The position numbers and the translations under genes were made by a program. The notes beneath the pieces were generated by a model, which ran no database searches, was not told the origin of the DNA, and saw only the letters and a list, made by a program, of their open reading frames with translations. Shown here one piece after another: positions 1-10,690 of a stretch of 64,000 bases of DNA; the first letter of the stretch is position 1, and every line of letters begins with the position of its first letter. Source of the DNA: Pteria penguin (taxonomy: Eukaryota > Mollusca > Bivalvia > Pterioida > Pteriidae); contig CM068588.1 of assembly GCA_035048485.1 (NCBI GenBank), positions 31,122,769 to 31,186,768 on the forward strand. Reading direction: 5' to 3'.

Positions 1-1777
1 AATGATCAAGATCTATTTCACCACCAGGAGATATCTCAAAGGTTTGTGTCATTGTACTCTATGGTACAAATGGTTGGTTCTTGGAGAGTACTTTACAAAT
101 TATGGTTTCCTGTCATTTATATTGAAGTGTATAGAAATATATGTTCTTACAGATCAATTAATCTGCACTTAAATAAAGTATGCAAGATCAAACAGGATAT
201 ACACTTATAGGAACAGGAAAACTAGAAAATGAACCATGGAGCACAATTACTTCCTCTTTTTCATTTCTATTTACCACTTGTCAAACTGTGCCTACTTACC
301 TTAACCACTGTGAAATTATTCAACTAGGAAGGTAATTATTATAAAATAAGGATCTAAATTTCTGATAATATATATAGTGACAGACCCAGGTAACAGAGCA
401 CATCAACTTTCAGTCATGTTTCATGGACATCACATGGCTGATTGAGGTATGCAAGTACAAATATCTTCACTGGAATACACGTAGTAAATAAATCTCTTGC
501 ACACTTTTTAAGTTTAAATCTAGAAAATTTCCTCACTCTGGAGACCTTCAATCATGATTCAAATATAATCTTGTGAACAAATAAATACCATGCATAGACT
601 TCCTACACCTTAAACTTAGCAAATATTGCAGTGCTTTATTTTGAACAATTCCAATCCCTATGTCATAAATTATGAACACTTACCCATAAAACTTGATAAC
701 ATTCATGGGATTTAATATGAAGGTTACACATTTATGTACCTGTCACAATAATAGTTTTTGATAAACAAGACATTACAAATATACAATAAACAGAACCATT
801 ACTTAATAGTAAGGTTGAGAAAAATCTAGCAGAGTCACAAAATTCTCTTGAGTACACATTCTATAAACAAATCTTCTTCATGTGTAGGTCACATAACTAA
901 TTAATACATGTAGCTCTTTAAGAAATAAGGGCAACATCCAGCATAGCATCCCTTCACATTACAGCAAAATCAATGGTACTAAATTAACCTTGACCTTTGA
1001 CTTTTTGACCCCAAAATCAATAGCAATCTTCCTCTCACTATACTAAAGCTATATTTGAAGTATGAACCCATTAGAGCTAAAATTGTGGTTTCTAGATTGT
1101 CTATAAGGTTTTTCTATGATGACCTCTAATGACCTTAACCTTTGATCCCTAATCAATAGGGGTCATAATCTTCTAATGCTAAGCTAAATGTGAGGTACGA
1201 ACCCAATAGGGCCAAAACTTCTGGAGTTTCTAAAAGGTTACAGACAAAACTGCACTCCAAAGCACCCACATACCTATGCACACACACACACACCAATAAA
1301 AGAACAGTACCATGGTTCTTACTAGATCTAGGAATTCAGGAGTCCCATTAGAGTCTTGGGACTCATTTTCATTAAAAATATTAAAGAAAAGACAAATTTT
1401 GGTGAGTCCCAAACCAATTTTCGTGAATCTGGGAATTATGAATATGAGTTAATGAGAACACTAAGTACCATTACTATATGTATTACTGTATCCCCATTGC
1501 AAAGCTGTTGTGAGGGATTAATTAATGAACTACAACATTTTACTACAAGCATTATTTCCAAAATGAAATTAAAAAAAAAAAAATGGTTTTTTTTTTTAAT
1601 TTTCAGCACATTATCTTTTTCAATTTAGTTTTACGAAATAAATTAATATATTTTCAGTCTCTGTAAGTAAATGAACATTCATATATTACACTGTAGACCG
1701 AAAAAACAATATGCAAGCATTGTAAAATATATGTGACAATCATAAAATTTGGGTCTTCATCCTCAATGTTTTCTTAC
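1..1777. other. left flank, no gene recognised
   Basis: No convincing coding exon is visible on either strand. Further exons of the minus-strand PPPPY gene would be expected here or beyond the left edge, but I found no cysteine-rich or membrane-like stretch with good splice signals. The only structure seen is the direct repeat listed at 984-1245, a short CA run near 1277 and homopolymer A and T runs near 1570-1600. Confidence 0.5.
984..1245. repeat. two diverged direct copies of a ~130-bp repeat
   Basis: Two successive segments (about 984-1118 and 1130-1245) share the same order of words: a tgacctttgac-like start, aatcaatag, then tatgaaccca or tacgaaccca and a ttctaaaagg-like end. Repeats built on tgacctttgacc words are common in bivalve and other invertebrate DNA, but I cannot name the family. 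Confidence 0.5.
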
Positions 1778-2809
1778 CAGTACATTGGTTTGATTCTGGT
1801 TGTAATATCCTGGTTGGTTGTATCCTACATTTGGTTGGTTAGGATAGTTGTACTGTGGTTGTTGCTGTCCTGGATATGGTGGAGGTGGTGCACTTTGTTC
1901 AATGGATCCTAAAAAATATTTCAGTAGATACTGTAGCTCCTCTGATAAATATGTAAATATAATTATGTACATGTATATATAAGGGCGTGTGGGTTCCCAA
2001 ATGTGACCTGAAGCTATCATTCATATTATAAATGACATTTCACCTAAAAGGTCTTCAGTTAGTTTATAGATAAGTATATATATATGTAATCTGACGTCAT
2101 TCTGATCGAATTGGAGGGAACATTAATGATAATTTTTACCATCCAATGTTACAGCACTGCAGTTATCGTGAAGAGGTCTATTGCTGTTTTAGTTTCTAAA
2201 CAATAGAAACTAATTACAGGTACATGCAGTTAAGGTGCTTTAGAGAAAATACACAAAAACATTGGGAAAATAAAACAAAACAGTGGGCCTAATCCAGGTG
2301 TAAATTGACCAGCGTAAGATGTAAACCTTTGTATAAAATCACAGTGTTTTGTGTAACTTCTAAATTTACACCCTACTCTTTAGAACAAAACAAAAATACA
2401 AAATACTGAATCCCTGCCAACTGATTAACACTGATTAAGGAGAACTTCCCATTTTGCCACACCTCTCCCTCGTGTATTAATTATTTGCCTTTAAATTCTA
2501 CATTACTGCACTAATACAGTTCAAAACTATTGCCACGTTCATGATGCAGTAATAGTGTAAATTTGGGGAGTTGTTTTCGCATTTTCTGCATTTTTCAATA
2601 TTAGCTGTAGGCTGTACTACACACTACTGACTACTGTACTGTAACGACTACATCCAATTTTACAAACAGATCGATCGATTGTAAACAACCGTCCAAATTT
2701 TATCTGTTTTTAGGTAAACTTGAAGTGATAGAGATAATTAACAACTGTGAAAATCTTAGATTAAAAATATAATAATGGTTTCATCTCTACCTTTCTCTGG
2801 GTATGACAT
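1778..2809 (-). CDS. first two coding exons of a PPPPY-rich small protein (5' partial gene)
   Basis: Exon 1 runs 2809-2791 and encodes M-S-Y-P-E-K plus the first base of a Gly codon, followed by a gtagag donor. Exon 2 runs 1908-1778, after a T-rich stretch ending in tttag, and finishes at a CTG|gtaaga donor. The two join in frame and give 50 codons. The product begins MSYPEKGSIEQ and continues into a PPPPYPG motif and a Gln/Asn/Pro/Tyr-rich stretch. A PPxY motif is the usual ligand of WW domains, as in Nedd4-type ubiquitin ligases. Such N-termini occur in small membrane proteins of the LITAF/CDIP, BRI3 and CYSTM types. The diagnostic C-terminal domain is not in the window, so the family is undecided. 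Transcription runs leftwards and the 3' exons were not found. The spliced start is well supported by the frame match; the function is inference. Confidence 0.6.
2092..2099. promoter_or_regulatory. CRE-like palindrome
   Basis: A perfect TGACGTCA palindrome lies in intron 1 of the minus-strand PPPPY gene, about 0.7 kb downstream of its start codon. This is the consensus for CREB/ATF-type bZIP factors. One site in AT-rich DNA may be chance. Confidence 0.3.
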
Positions 2810-2850
2810 GTTTTCTTTCTGTCCTGTCGTTCACGAAGATCGATCAAATA

Positions 2851-2890
2851 TCTATAAATAGATTTTGGTCACATGGTGGTATTGCCCAAT
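2851..2890 (-). promoter_or_regulatory. putative core promoter of the PPPPY gene
   Basis: On the minus strand a CCAAT-box position (CCAAT on the plus strand, 2886-2890) is followed about 25 bases later by a TATA-like TATTTATAG (2860-2852). The start codon comes about 45 bases further on, at 2809. Spacing is typical of a TATA promoter with a short 5' UTR. Only the motif order supports this. Confidence 0.4.
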
Positions 2891-3079
2891 CCGAGTAAAT
2901 GACGTATGATAGGTTTCTGCTTTATTTGATAAGAAATACGTCACTGTAAGGGTGTTGTTGGAAAGTACACGTAAACAACATAAATATCTTATTTTACCAG
3001 ATTTTCACAAAATCATTGAGGCGTGTATCCAGTATTCCATTGACCCTAGGCATGTTTCGGATTTTAAGGTCTTCCCTTT

Positions 3080-3200
3080 TAGCAGGGGCGGATCCAGGTT
3101 TTGGAATAAAAATGGGGGTGATCCGAAATCAGGCGAGAGGTCTGGGGACCGCCTATAGGTCCCTAGGTTACCAGCAGATACAGGTCGGAGCCCTGGTTGG
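3080..3200. repeat. short dispersed-repeat scrap (ggggcggatccagg type)
   Basis: A GC-richer island in AT-rich DNA begins with ggggcggatccaggttttgg and stops where LINE-derived coding begins. The opening word recurs in many invertebrate repeats, so this is probably a repeat fragment next to the LINE tail. It has no copy elsewhere in the window that I noticed. Confidence 0.35.
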
Positions 3201-3760
3201 GGACCAAGGCAGTGAAGCCCCCGCAAGCTCCCGCAATTTGGCATTTTTACGAAGGAACCTGTCTTCACGTCCAACAACCATCAAAGACAGATGCTACAAA
3301 ACCTTCACCAGATCCCAGGTAGAATATGCATCTACTGTTTGGGACCCTCTTACAAAGAAGAACATCGACAAAATCGAACTAGCACAACGAAAAGCAGCAA
3401 GATTCACCATCTACAACTACAATCCCACCCGAGTAGTGTCACAGCAATGATGGACCAACTCAAATGGGAAAATCTGCGCCGGACAACGAAGAATTTGAGC
3501 CAAAGCCACTATGTGGTGTATGTTGTCCATTGCTTAGTTGCCGTCCCAATGCTTCCTCAATTCACCATGATATGAACAACCACAAGAGGACATGAACACC
3601 GGTACAGGATCCCATACAGACGAACCACCATCTAAGTCCCTCTTTCCCTCTACCATCAGGCTATGGAACCATCTGCCAGCACAATTCACAGACGCAGAGT
3701 CTTCCGAGATCTTCAAAACCAGGATCTACTTTTTCACAATGCCATAAGACATACATATTA
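3200..3760 (+). pseudogene. 3' end of a non-LTR retrotransposon ORF2 (dead)
   Basis: Across frame changes the plus strand reads as the C-terminal part of a LINE-type reverse transcriptase. It shows a NLAFLRRNLSS-like block, CYKTFTRSQVEYAS, a VWDP block, a KIELAQRKAARF block and, after a frameshift near 3450, a WxNLPAQFTD-like tail. These are the post-catalytic 'thumb' blocks common to jockey, I and CR1-like ORF2 proteins in invertebrates. The catalytic RT core and endonuclease are absent, so this is a 5'-truncated copy, the usual product of incomplete target-primed reverse transcription. At least two frameshifts and stops make it non-functional. The clade cannot be fixed from this fragment. 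Confidence 0.7.
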
Positions 3761-4800
3761 TATATATGACGGACGGACGACGAATGGCATCGCATAAATC
3801 TCTCATGATCTCTGGCCAGCAGAGCTACTGAATAAAATTTAAACAAACGAATGCATTTCATGCATCTATTTGCAATAAATTATATAGACGACACAAACTC
3901 AAATAAAGTACAACAATTTTTATTCTGAAAGTTAGATCCTTGCACTGGACAAAATAAAATTTTCTCGTGACCTCATCACTTCCTATTGTATATCCAAAAT
4001 AGACCCTTATATGTAAAACATAGATTTTTTTTATAATTCAAGAGCCCTTCTTCTCATTTGCGGAGATACGCACATTCCTGTCTAACATTGATCTATGCCC
4101 CCTCCCCCGATACCTCTGTACATGTATATAATACTGCCGTCTTAATGCAAAACCACTGTAATCAATCACTGTCTCTACCGTTTGTGTTTTCAGTCGGTAC
4201 AAATAGATTTTTATACTTATGCTTCCATACAAGCTTCATTTTCTTCCTTTTTTATGGATAAGATTTGACTACATCATAACAAAAAAGAATCGCATTCTTT
4301 GGGATATCTTGATTTATCCTTAATCTGCAGTGTCCAGAGTTTTATTCTACTGATAAATAGAATTAAACCATTCTGCATTAAAATTTATTTGAACGTTTGA
4401 TAATGGAATAAATTAAAATGAAATTTTTGACTTAAGTATATTCTCAGTTTATGGCGCCGGACCCAGGTCACGTAATTCCAACTATTTGGACAACTGATGA
4501 GGATAGACTGGACATGGTATGTTTAGACTTCAGAAAAAGCATCTAATACATTCCCACTTACAAATTCCTAAACAAAATAGAAACATACATAAAATACAAA
4601 GGACAATACATTGTATACAGTCAAATCCGAAATAAAGAGTATTTCGAGAAAGTGAGTTCAAACTGTTCTCGTATAACAAAACAATTCTCAACCAAATGTG
4701 TCAGGGGACGGCCACTTGATTGTGAAATATGATAAAATGTGTTTTATCAGATTATTTAATTTCTACAAGCCTGAAAAAAAAATTATTTTTTTAATGCTTG
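3761..4800. other. intergenic, nothing recognised
   Basis: AT-rich DNA between the LINE tail and the inverted/tandem repeat. The short open frames are not supported by codon pattern, splice sites or homology I recognise. Confidence 0.5.
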
Positions 4801-4802
4801 AC

Positions 4803-5012
4803 ATCATGTGATACCCACGGCTTTTTACTTCTCTCGTTAATCATGCGGAACGAGAGAAGGAATGAAAAGCCGTGGGTATCACGATGAACAAGAAAAGGAG
4901 TGAAAAGCTGTGGGTATCACACGATGAACGAGAGAAGTGAAAAGTCGTGGGTGGCACATGATGAACGAGAGAAGGAGTGAAAAGCCATGGGTAATACACG
5001 ATGAATGCTTGT
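4803..5012. repeat. inverted plus tandem repeat behind the 298-aa gene
   Basis: A unit of about 45 bp (gaacgagagaag ... gaaaagccgtgggtatcac) occurs about four times in direct orientation from 4848. It is preceded at about 4809-4840 by its reverse complement (tgatacccacggcttttta ...). The first pair can therefore fold into a hairpin of about 30 bp around a short loop. It starts about 80 bases beyond the poly(A) signal of the 298-aa gene. Confidence 0.75.
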
Positions 5013-5091
5013 GGCCAGATTATTTATTTTCTTATTTATGAACAACATGAAAAATGCTATAAAGAAATCAATACAAAAATGAACATAAGGT

Positions 5092-5097
5092 TTTATT
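5092..5097 (-). terminator. poly(A) signal of the 298-aa gene
   Basis: TTTATT on the plus strand reads AATAAA on the minus strand, about 49 bases after the stop codon at 5148-5146. Position and hexamer suit a short 3' UTR. Confidence 0.55.
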
Positions 5098-5145
5098 AAA
5101 CATAACATTTATAACGACAATAATTTATCATTTAATAAGAAATTA

Positions 5146-6042
5146 TCAGAATTTATTCTGGGATTTAAATGCCCGAAAATCCTTAAATATTGCAGAGGTA
5201 GTTTTCGTTCTCGTTACAATATCCGGTAGTCGAACTCCTAAGATAAGCCTATCCAATTTTTCTTTCTTCTTAGAATATAATTGCGAATCCTTCTGTGTAA
5301 TCATTTCAGTCGTTCTTTGATTCACAAATTTTCTCATTGAATATGGTGTTTTACAATTTCCAGGAAACATCTTTTTAAAGTCTTCTTTCACTTCCAGTTC
5401 CGGTTTCTTTTTCCTGTAGCGTTTTTGAGGTTTACTTTTTTCCGTGTTGAAGTGTTTTCCTTGTTTCCATATCGGAATATTTTTCTGATTATTATATGGA
5501 AGCACTAACGGGCTAAAAACTTCACGACTCACGAAAGGTACCTGATAAACAATTTTTTCTACGTCTTTTTCGTCTACGACATCAATATGATGTATGTTCG
5601 GCAGACTTCGGCGTTTTACAGTTCGCGGCACACGAAGATCAGGCTCAGAGTTTATTCGTTCAAGATTCGCAACACTGTGACCCAGTTTCCGTTTAACCTT
5701 TTTTAATTTATTATTTTTATCTATTTTTCCCGTAGTTTCGAAGGCTGTATCGTTTTTATTGTTTGAATCAATTTCGACATCCGCTTTACTTTTTGCATAC
5801 GGATCGTATTTCTCAAAACGATATGAACGAAATACGTGTCCAGTGGCTACAAGTTGAACGAATTCTTGATGAAGATTATTGATCTCTTTCTGTGTAAACG
5901 TTCTAAAATGGTTTTCCCGAGTTTTAATATCAAGCAGAGTATTCATTAAGCGCCATTTTTCCAAGTCGTTTTGTGTCGATATAAATGAAGCAGCCAATTT
6001 GCTCAATCCACAAGCATTGAGTTGAAGTTTTTCAGAAGTCAT
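5146..6042 (-). CDS. hypothetical basic protein, 298 aa, single coding exon
   Basis: An uninterrupted minus-strand frame of 298 codons in DNA of about 65% AT is far longer than chance would give. I chose the ATG at 6042 (MTSEKLQL) over an in-frame ATG ten codons upstream, because the upstream codons overlap a strong acceptor (ttttattttcag, ending at 6049). The product has no signal peptide or membrane segment. Residues 1-70 look helical (a TQKEINNLHQEFVQL-type stretch). The middle is Lys/Arg/Asn-rich and low in complexity (an NNKLKKVKRK stretch). The C-terminal third is again basic, with YRKKKPELEVKEDF and a KKKEKLDRL run. No domain, catalytic motif or family is recognised. A poly(A) signal follows 49 bases after the stop. 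It is the only large intact single-exon frame in the window that is not transposon-related, and it looks like a lineage-restricted or fast-evolving gene. The real gene may have an untranslated first exon upstream. Confidence 0.7.
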   Translation of the reverse strand: MTSEKLQLNACGLSKLAASFISTQNDLEKWRLMNTLLDIKTRENHFRTFTQKEINNLHQEFVQLVATGHVFRSYRFEKYDPYAKSKADVEIDSNNKNDTAFETTGKIDKNNKLKKVKRKLGHSVANLERINSEPDLRVPRTVKRRSLPNIHHIDVVDEKDVEKIVYQVPFVSREVFSPLVLPYNNQKNIPIWKQGKHFNTEKSKPQKRYRKKKPELEVKEDFKKMFPGNCKTPYSMRKFVNQRTTEMITQKDSQLYSKKKEKLDRLILGVRLPDIVTRTKTTSAIFKDFRAFKSQNKF

Positions 6043-6048
6043 TCTTAA

Positions 6049-6098
6049 CTGAAAATAAAAATGAGAATTCATTGTTTAATACCAGAAATAGTACTTAC
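6049..6098 (-). other. putative 50-bp mini-intron in the 5' UTR of the 298-aa gene
   Basis: On the minus strand a donor of near-consensus form (gtaagtac, starting at 6098) is followed by an acceptor ttttattttcag ending at 6049, seven bases before the chosen ATG. Fifty bases is very short for a molluscan intron. The acceptor may instead pair with a donor further upstream. Confidence 0.35.
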
Positions 6099-6109
6099 AT
6101 GTAATTCAA

Positions 6110-7624
6110 TAGTACACAAGAGTGTTGTTGCGCGAGTTGCATACCCATAGAACGTTATTCTTGTACCAGATTTCGTTACTACATACGTAAGGCTGAAATT
6201 TTGCTTGGACTTTCGAACGTGCATGTGTTGTATTTATTTGTTTATTGCTCAAAAGCTGTGCAGCTTATAGGTAAAATAATAGAATATGATAAAATATAAA
6301 TACATAATACAAGGTCAAGTATAAGAGTAGGATATGTAAATAAGTGACACAAGATATGATTTATAACTAACAGTTATGATTTCTTAATTCCATTGCATTT
6401 GTAATAAGTTTTCCACTTCGTATAAATATATTCTGTGTACACGCTTTGAGGAAAAAGCAACACTGGGGTGGATGTCATCAAGATAATGTTACCGATATCC
6501 CCACATGCTGATCCCTTAAATACGATGTGGAAGTAAAATGTATGTAAGTAAAATCCGAGGAAGAAAAAGATGAAATCCAATAGCAGGCTAATGTAATACA
6601 ATGTACATGTACTTTAATAGCAACGACGACAAAGGACAACAAGTAATAGTGTGACACTTTCCGAATGGGAGTGGTCAGTCATCAGTAGGAAACTGTCAAT
6701 AGCGAGTCTGACGACCGAACTCTACCTAAAAGTTATTTGCAAACATATACGTAGAAAAAGATAACATGTAATTAAAAGAATATATGTGAATTTCTTAAAG
6801 GATGAAAATCTCTTTTAAGGCAGTAAATATGACGATCTGATAAGAGGAAAATGAAAAATGAGTATATCATTAAATGAAATATCGAATAAATATGTGAAAA
6901 TGTGAATATTTGATTGGGATTTATAATGAAGTTGAAAATTATTAGATATGAGGTATTACAACATGTTTGCTCGCTACACTACATAGATATTATATTAGTC
7001 TGATTTCTCAACACTATACATGTAGTTAGACTGATAAGAACAACCTTTGATATATATCAGGCTTACTAGCAAGCAATGAGCTTAGGTCAACAGGAAAACA
7101 CAAAAAATCGAATGCCTCAGTTTTTGGACAATTTACTTTTTTTTTTCGTAAAATTCAAGTAATATGTGAGTGCATAATTCTTAGTTACCATGGTAACTCA
7201 ATTTATTATCAACCAAAGTGACATTCTAACATGGTTCTGCACTTCAATAAAACAATTCAACAATAAACAGAAGTTTTCATTGCTGAAATTTACAAAACGT
7301 TTATATTAATATGTTTTAATGTATTAAAAATATGCCTTTACAAGTACATATATACCAGTGCGATTTTTCATTCAATGTTTTCTTCGTCTTGTAATATGCT
7401 AAATTTTTCGGCAGGAACATTAAAGACAACATTGTATTCATTTGCAGTAATAAATTATACAATGAGTGTAATATGACGTCTCTCGCTGATAATTACCTCT
7501 GGGCTCCCTGTCCTACATCAAATCAAAAGTTTGGAAGCCATAATGTCCATTAGATTATTTAAAAAAAATCCAATGAATGAATGAACAAATAATAGTGGAT
7601 TTTGTGTATTGGAAATATAACAAG

Positions 7625-7627
<3 letters not shown>
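6110..7627. other. intergenic, nothing recognised
   Basis: AT-rich sequence with no open frame I can support, no repeat shared with the rest of the window and no RNA-gene signature. Confidence 0.45.

Positions 7628-7674
<47 letters not shown>
7628..7674. repeat. (GA)n microsatellite
   Basis: An uninterrupted run of ga/ag dinucleotides of about 46 bases. Confidence 0.95.
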
Positions 7675-7677
<3 letters not shown>

Positions 7678-8900
7678 ACTTACCTTGTTCCGAGCCAGAA
7701 ATATCCATCAGTGGTTACAATGATTAACACATAATGTAAACGTACAGCAAAATTCGATATTCTGTTCAAAGTTTGGTCGATAAAACTAAATTGAGCAAAG
7801 AAAATAATTTCCGCCAATGTTTGAAAGCTTTCCATAAATATTTGTTCATATAGTTCACAATACTTCATACGTACAGAAGTCATGGAACATAAGTGTTCAA
7901 TATGTCTCTCCGGTGGGTCGGAGACCAAATTGATTAACAGGAATACCAGGGTGATCAAATATACACCGGCCTTTGTCTCAAAGAAAACACAAGGTTATTT
8001 TTAAAACTTGTATTAGAATGTAGACATACGAAAGCCTATGTACACAGTCAGACAATATGTTGTAGAATAGGCCTTATTTAAAATGATAAATGTTGCATTG
8101 ATTTTTTACAAAGGCACTATTTGCCTGTATAGTTTCAATGCCTATTTTTTTTTACATAATAGCAGATATATTAGTAGGTATTACAATAAATCAACATATC
8201 GTTAAGTATTACTGATCAGTCAATCATGAACATTGGGTTAACAACTTTGTGACATTAAATATCTAAAGGTATATCGCCGACATGAGCGGATCCAAGGCTG
8301 TATCTGGGTTAGAAAATATCATCGGATATAAAAAGCTCTTAAATGTATAACATTTGTTGATACATGTATATTGATCCAAAACTCATTTCATTTCATAGAT
8401 CCTCCATATGTAAACTTCTGGATTCTCGACTGAAAAGTGAATCAAGAATTTGAAAAGGAAAACTATCTAATGTTTCGTAGATAAATCTGAATAAAAGAAA
8501 AGGCTTGTCAAACACATGACATTATCCTACTGGAAAATCAAGAGTATATGATAGATAAACAAAATAGATGAATAATAAATAAATAGGGAAATAAATAATA
8601 AATAAATCACAGATAGGAACAGACATCGGAACATCAAGGCAATGAACGTCGGTAAGTTATCCTCTTAGTTTATATATTTTTCTTTGATGTTATAACTATG
8701 AATCAGAGTTGTCAGATTATGTAATATTATCATTAATCCCCCTTTCCCCCTTTCTTTAGATATACAAGTTTCCGTCAGATACTTACCGATGTAGTAAAAG
8801 AATAATTTGAACATGGAATAATACGGATTAAATGGGATAATATGTGTTTTTTATGTGTAAATGACTATAATACGAAAATAGCTCCATTAACCACAGTTTA
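7675..8900. other. intergenic, nothing recognised
   Basis: No gene or repeat recognised apart from AT-rich low-complexity stretches, such as the aataaata words near 8570-8610. Confidence 0.45.
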
Positions 8901-8904
8901 AACT

Positions 8905-8965
8905 TTGAACATCACTGAAGAGACAAAAGTTGTCGGAAGGCGTTTACGGTGCACTAAATAAATGC
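8905..8965 (+). repeat. end fragment of the ~345-bp dispersed repeat
   Basis: The words catcactgaagagaca, then agttgtcg, then ggtgcactaaat match the end of the dispersed repeat whose fuller copies lie at 20050-20800, 34880-35440 and, inverted, at 22655-23066. Only the last 60 bases or so are present. Confidence 0.6.
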
Positions 8966-9009
8966 TAAATAAATACAGTAATACACGTATATATAATTAT
9001 TGGTAAACC

Positions 9010-9812
9010 TACAATGACATAGAACATTAGTCTTACTCTGACCACGGGTTGGTAAACTTAAATGGAACATTGGATTTGCTCTTACGACAGGTTGGTAAAC
9101 TTACAATGACATGGAACATTGGTCTTACTATCATCACGGGTTGGTAAACCTACAATGACATAGAACATTGGTCTTACTGTTAGCACGGGTTTGTTTAACC
9201 TACAATTACATGGAGCATTGGCCTTACTTTCACTACAAATTGGAAATCCTACTATGACATGGAACATTGACCTTACTCTCGCCATGGGGTTGATAAACAT
9301 ACTTTGACATGGAACATTGGTCTTTCTCTCACCACGGGTCGGTAAACCTACTATGACATGGAACATTGGTCTGACTCTCACTAGAGGTTGATAAACTTAC
9401 AATGGCATGGAACATTGGTCTTACTCATACGACCGGTTGGTAAACCTACAATGACATGGAACATTGGTCTTACTCTCACTACAAGTTGGCAAACCTACAA
9501 TGACATGGAGCATTGGTTTTACTCTCAACACAGGTTGGTAAACTTACAATGGCATGGAACATTGGTCTTAATCTTACGACCGGTTGGTAAACCTACTATG
9601 ACATGGAACATTGGTCTTACTCTCACTACAATTTGGGAAACCAACAATGACATGGAACATTGGTTTTACTCTCACCACGGGTTGGCAAACCCACTATGAC
9701 ATGGAACATTGGTCTTACTCTTACAACAAGTTGGCAAACCTACTATGACATGGAGCATTTACCTTACTCTTACAACAAGTTGGCAAACCCACTATGACAT
9801 GGGACATCTCCA
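9010..9812. repeat. 49-bp minisatellite array, about 16 units
   Basis: A unit containing acatggaacattggtctta, ctctcac and ggttggtaaacctac recurs at exact 49-bp spacing (for example unit starts at 9442, 9491, 9540 and 9589). Because 49 is not a multiple of 3, the array reads open across several units in both directions; those frames are not genes. Related arrays stand at 36250-36540 and 52560-54240, in front of other gene copies. Confidence 0.95.
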
Positions 9813-9865
9813 CGTCTTTTTTTGTGTTAGAATCATGTACCCCATGATTCTTTCTATGTGTGATA

Positions 9866-10690
9866 TATACAGCGTACTAGTGGTCAGTATGATGTATACA
9901 GCGTACTAGTGGTCAGTATGGTATATACAGCGTACTAGTGGTCAGTATGATATATACAGCATACTAGTGGTCAGTATGATATATACAACATACTAGTGGT
10001 CAGTATGATATATACAGCGTACTAGTGGTCAGCATGATATATATAGCGTACTAGTGGTCAGCATGATATATATAGCGTACTAGTGGTCAGTATGATATAC
10101 ATGTATACAGCGTACTAGTGGTCAGTATGATATATACAGCGTACTAGTAGTCAGTATGATACATACAGTGTACTAGTGGTCAGTATGATATATAAAGCGT
10201 ACTAGTGGTCAGTACGATATATACAGCGTACTAGTGGTCAGTATGATATATACAGCATACTAGTGGTCAGTATGATATACACAGCATACCAGTGGTCAGT
10301 ATGATATATATAGCGTACTAGTGGTCAGTGTGATATATAAAGCGTACTAGTGGTCAGCACGATATATATAGCGTACTAGTGGTCAGTATGATATATACAG
10401 GGTATTAGTGGTCAGTATGATATATACAGGGTATTAGTGGTCAGTATGATATATACAGTGTACTAGAGGTCAGTATGATATATATAGCGTACTAGTGGTC
10501 AGTATGATATATACAGCGCACTAGTGGTCAGTATGAAAGATACAACGTACTAGTGGTCAGTACGATATATACAGCGTACTAGTGGTCAGTATGATATATA
10601 CAGCGTACTAGTGGTTAGTATGATATATACAGTGTACTAGTGGTTAGTATGATATATACAGCGTACTAGTGGTCAGTATGATATAAACAG
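9866..10690. repeat. 29-bp minisatellite array, about 28 units
   Basis: A unit with the core gtactagtggtcagtatgat followed by atataca recurs at 29-bp spacing (for example 9963 to 9992). Most units carry the palindrome ACTAGT. A three-unit remnant of the same array is at 36783-36866, in the same relative position. Confidence 0.95.

Noticed and set aside
9388..9699. Open frames through the 49-bp minisatellite, both strands
   Set aside because: The reading is a by-product of stop-free repeat units; coding is not supported and the related arrays encode different peptides.
9010..10690. CRISPR-like array
   Set aside because: The repeats are contiguous minisatellite units with no unique spacers, in eukaryotic DNA with introns.
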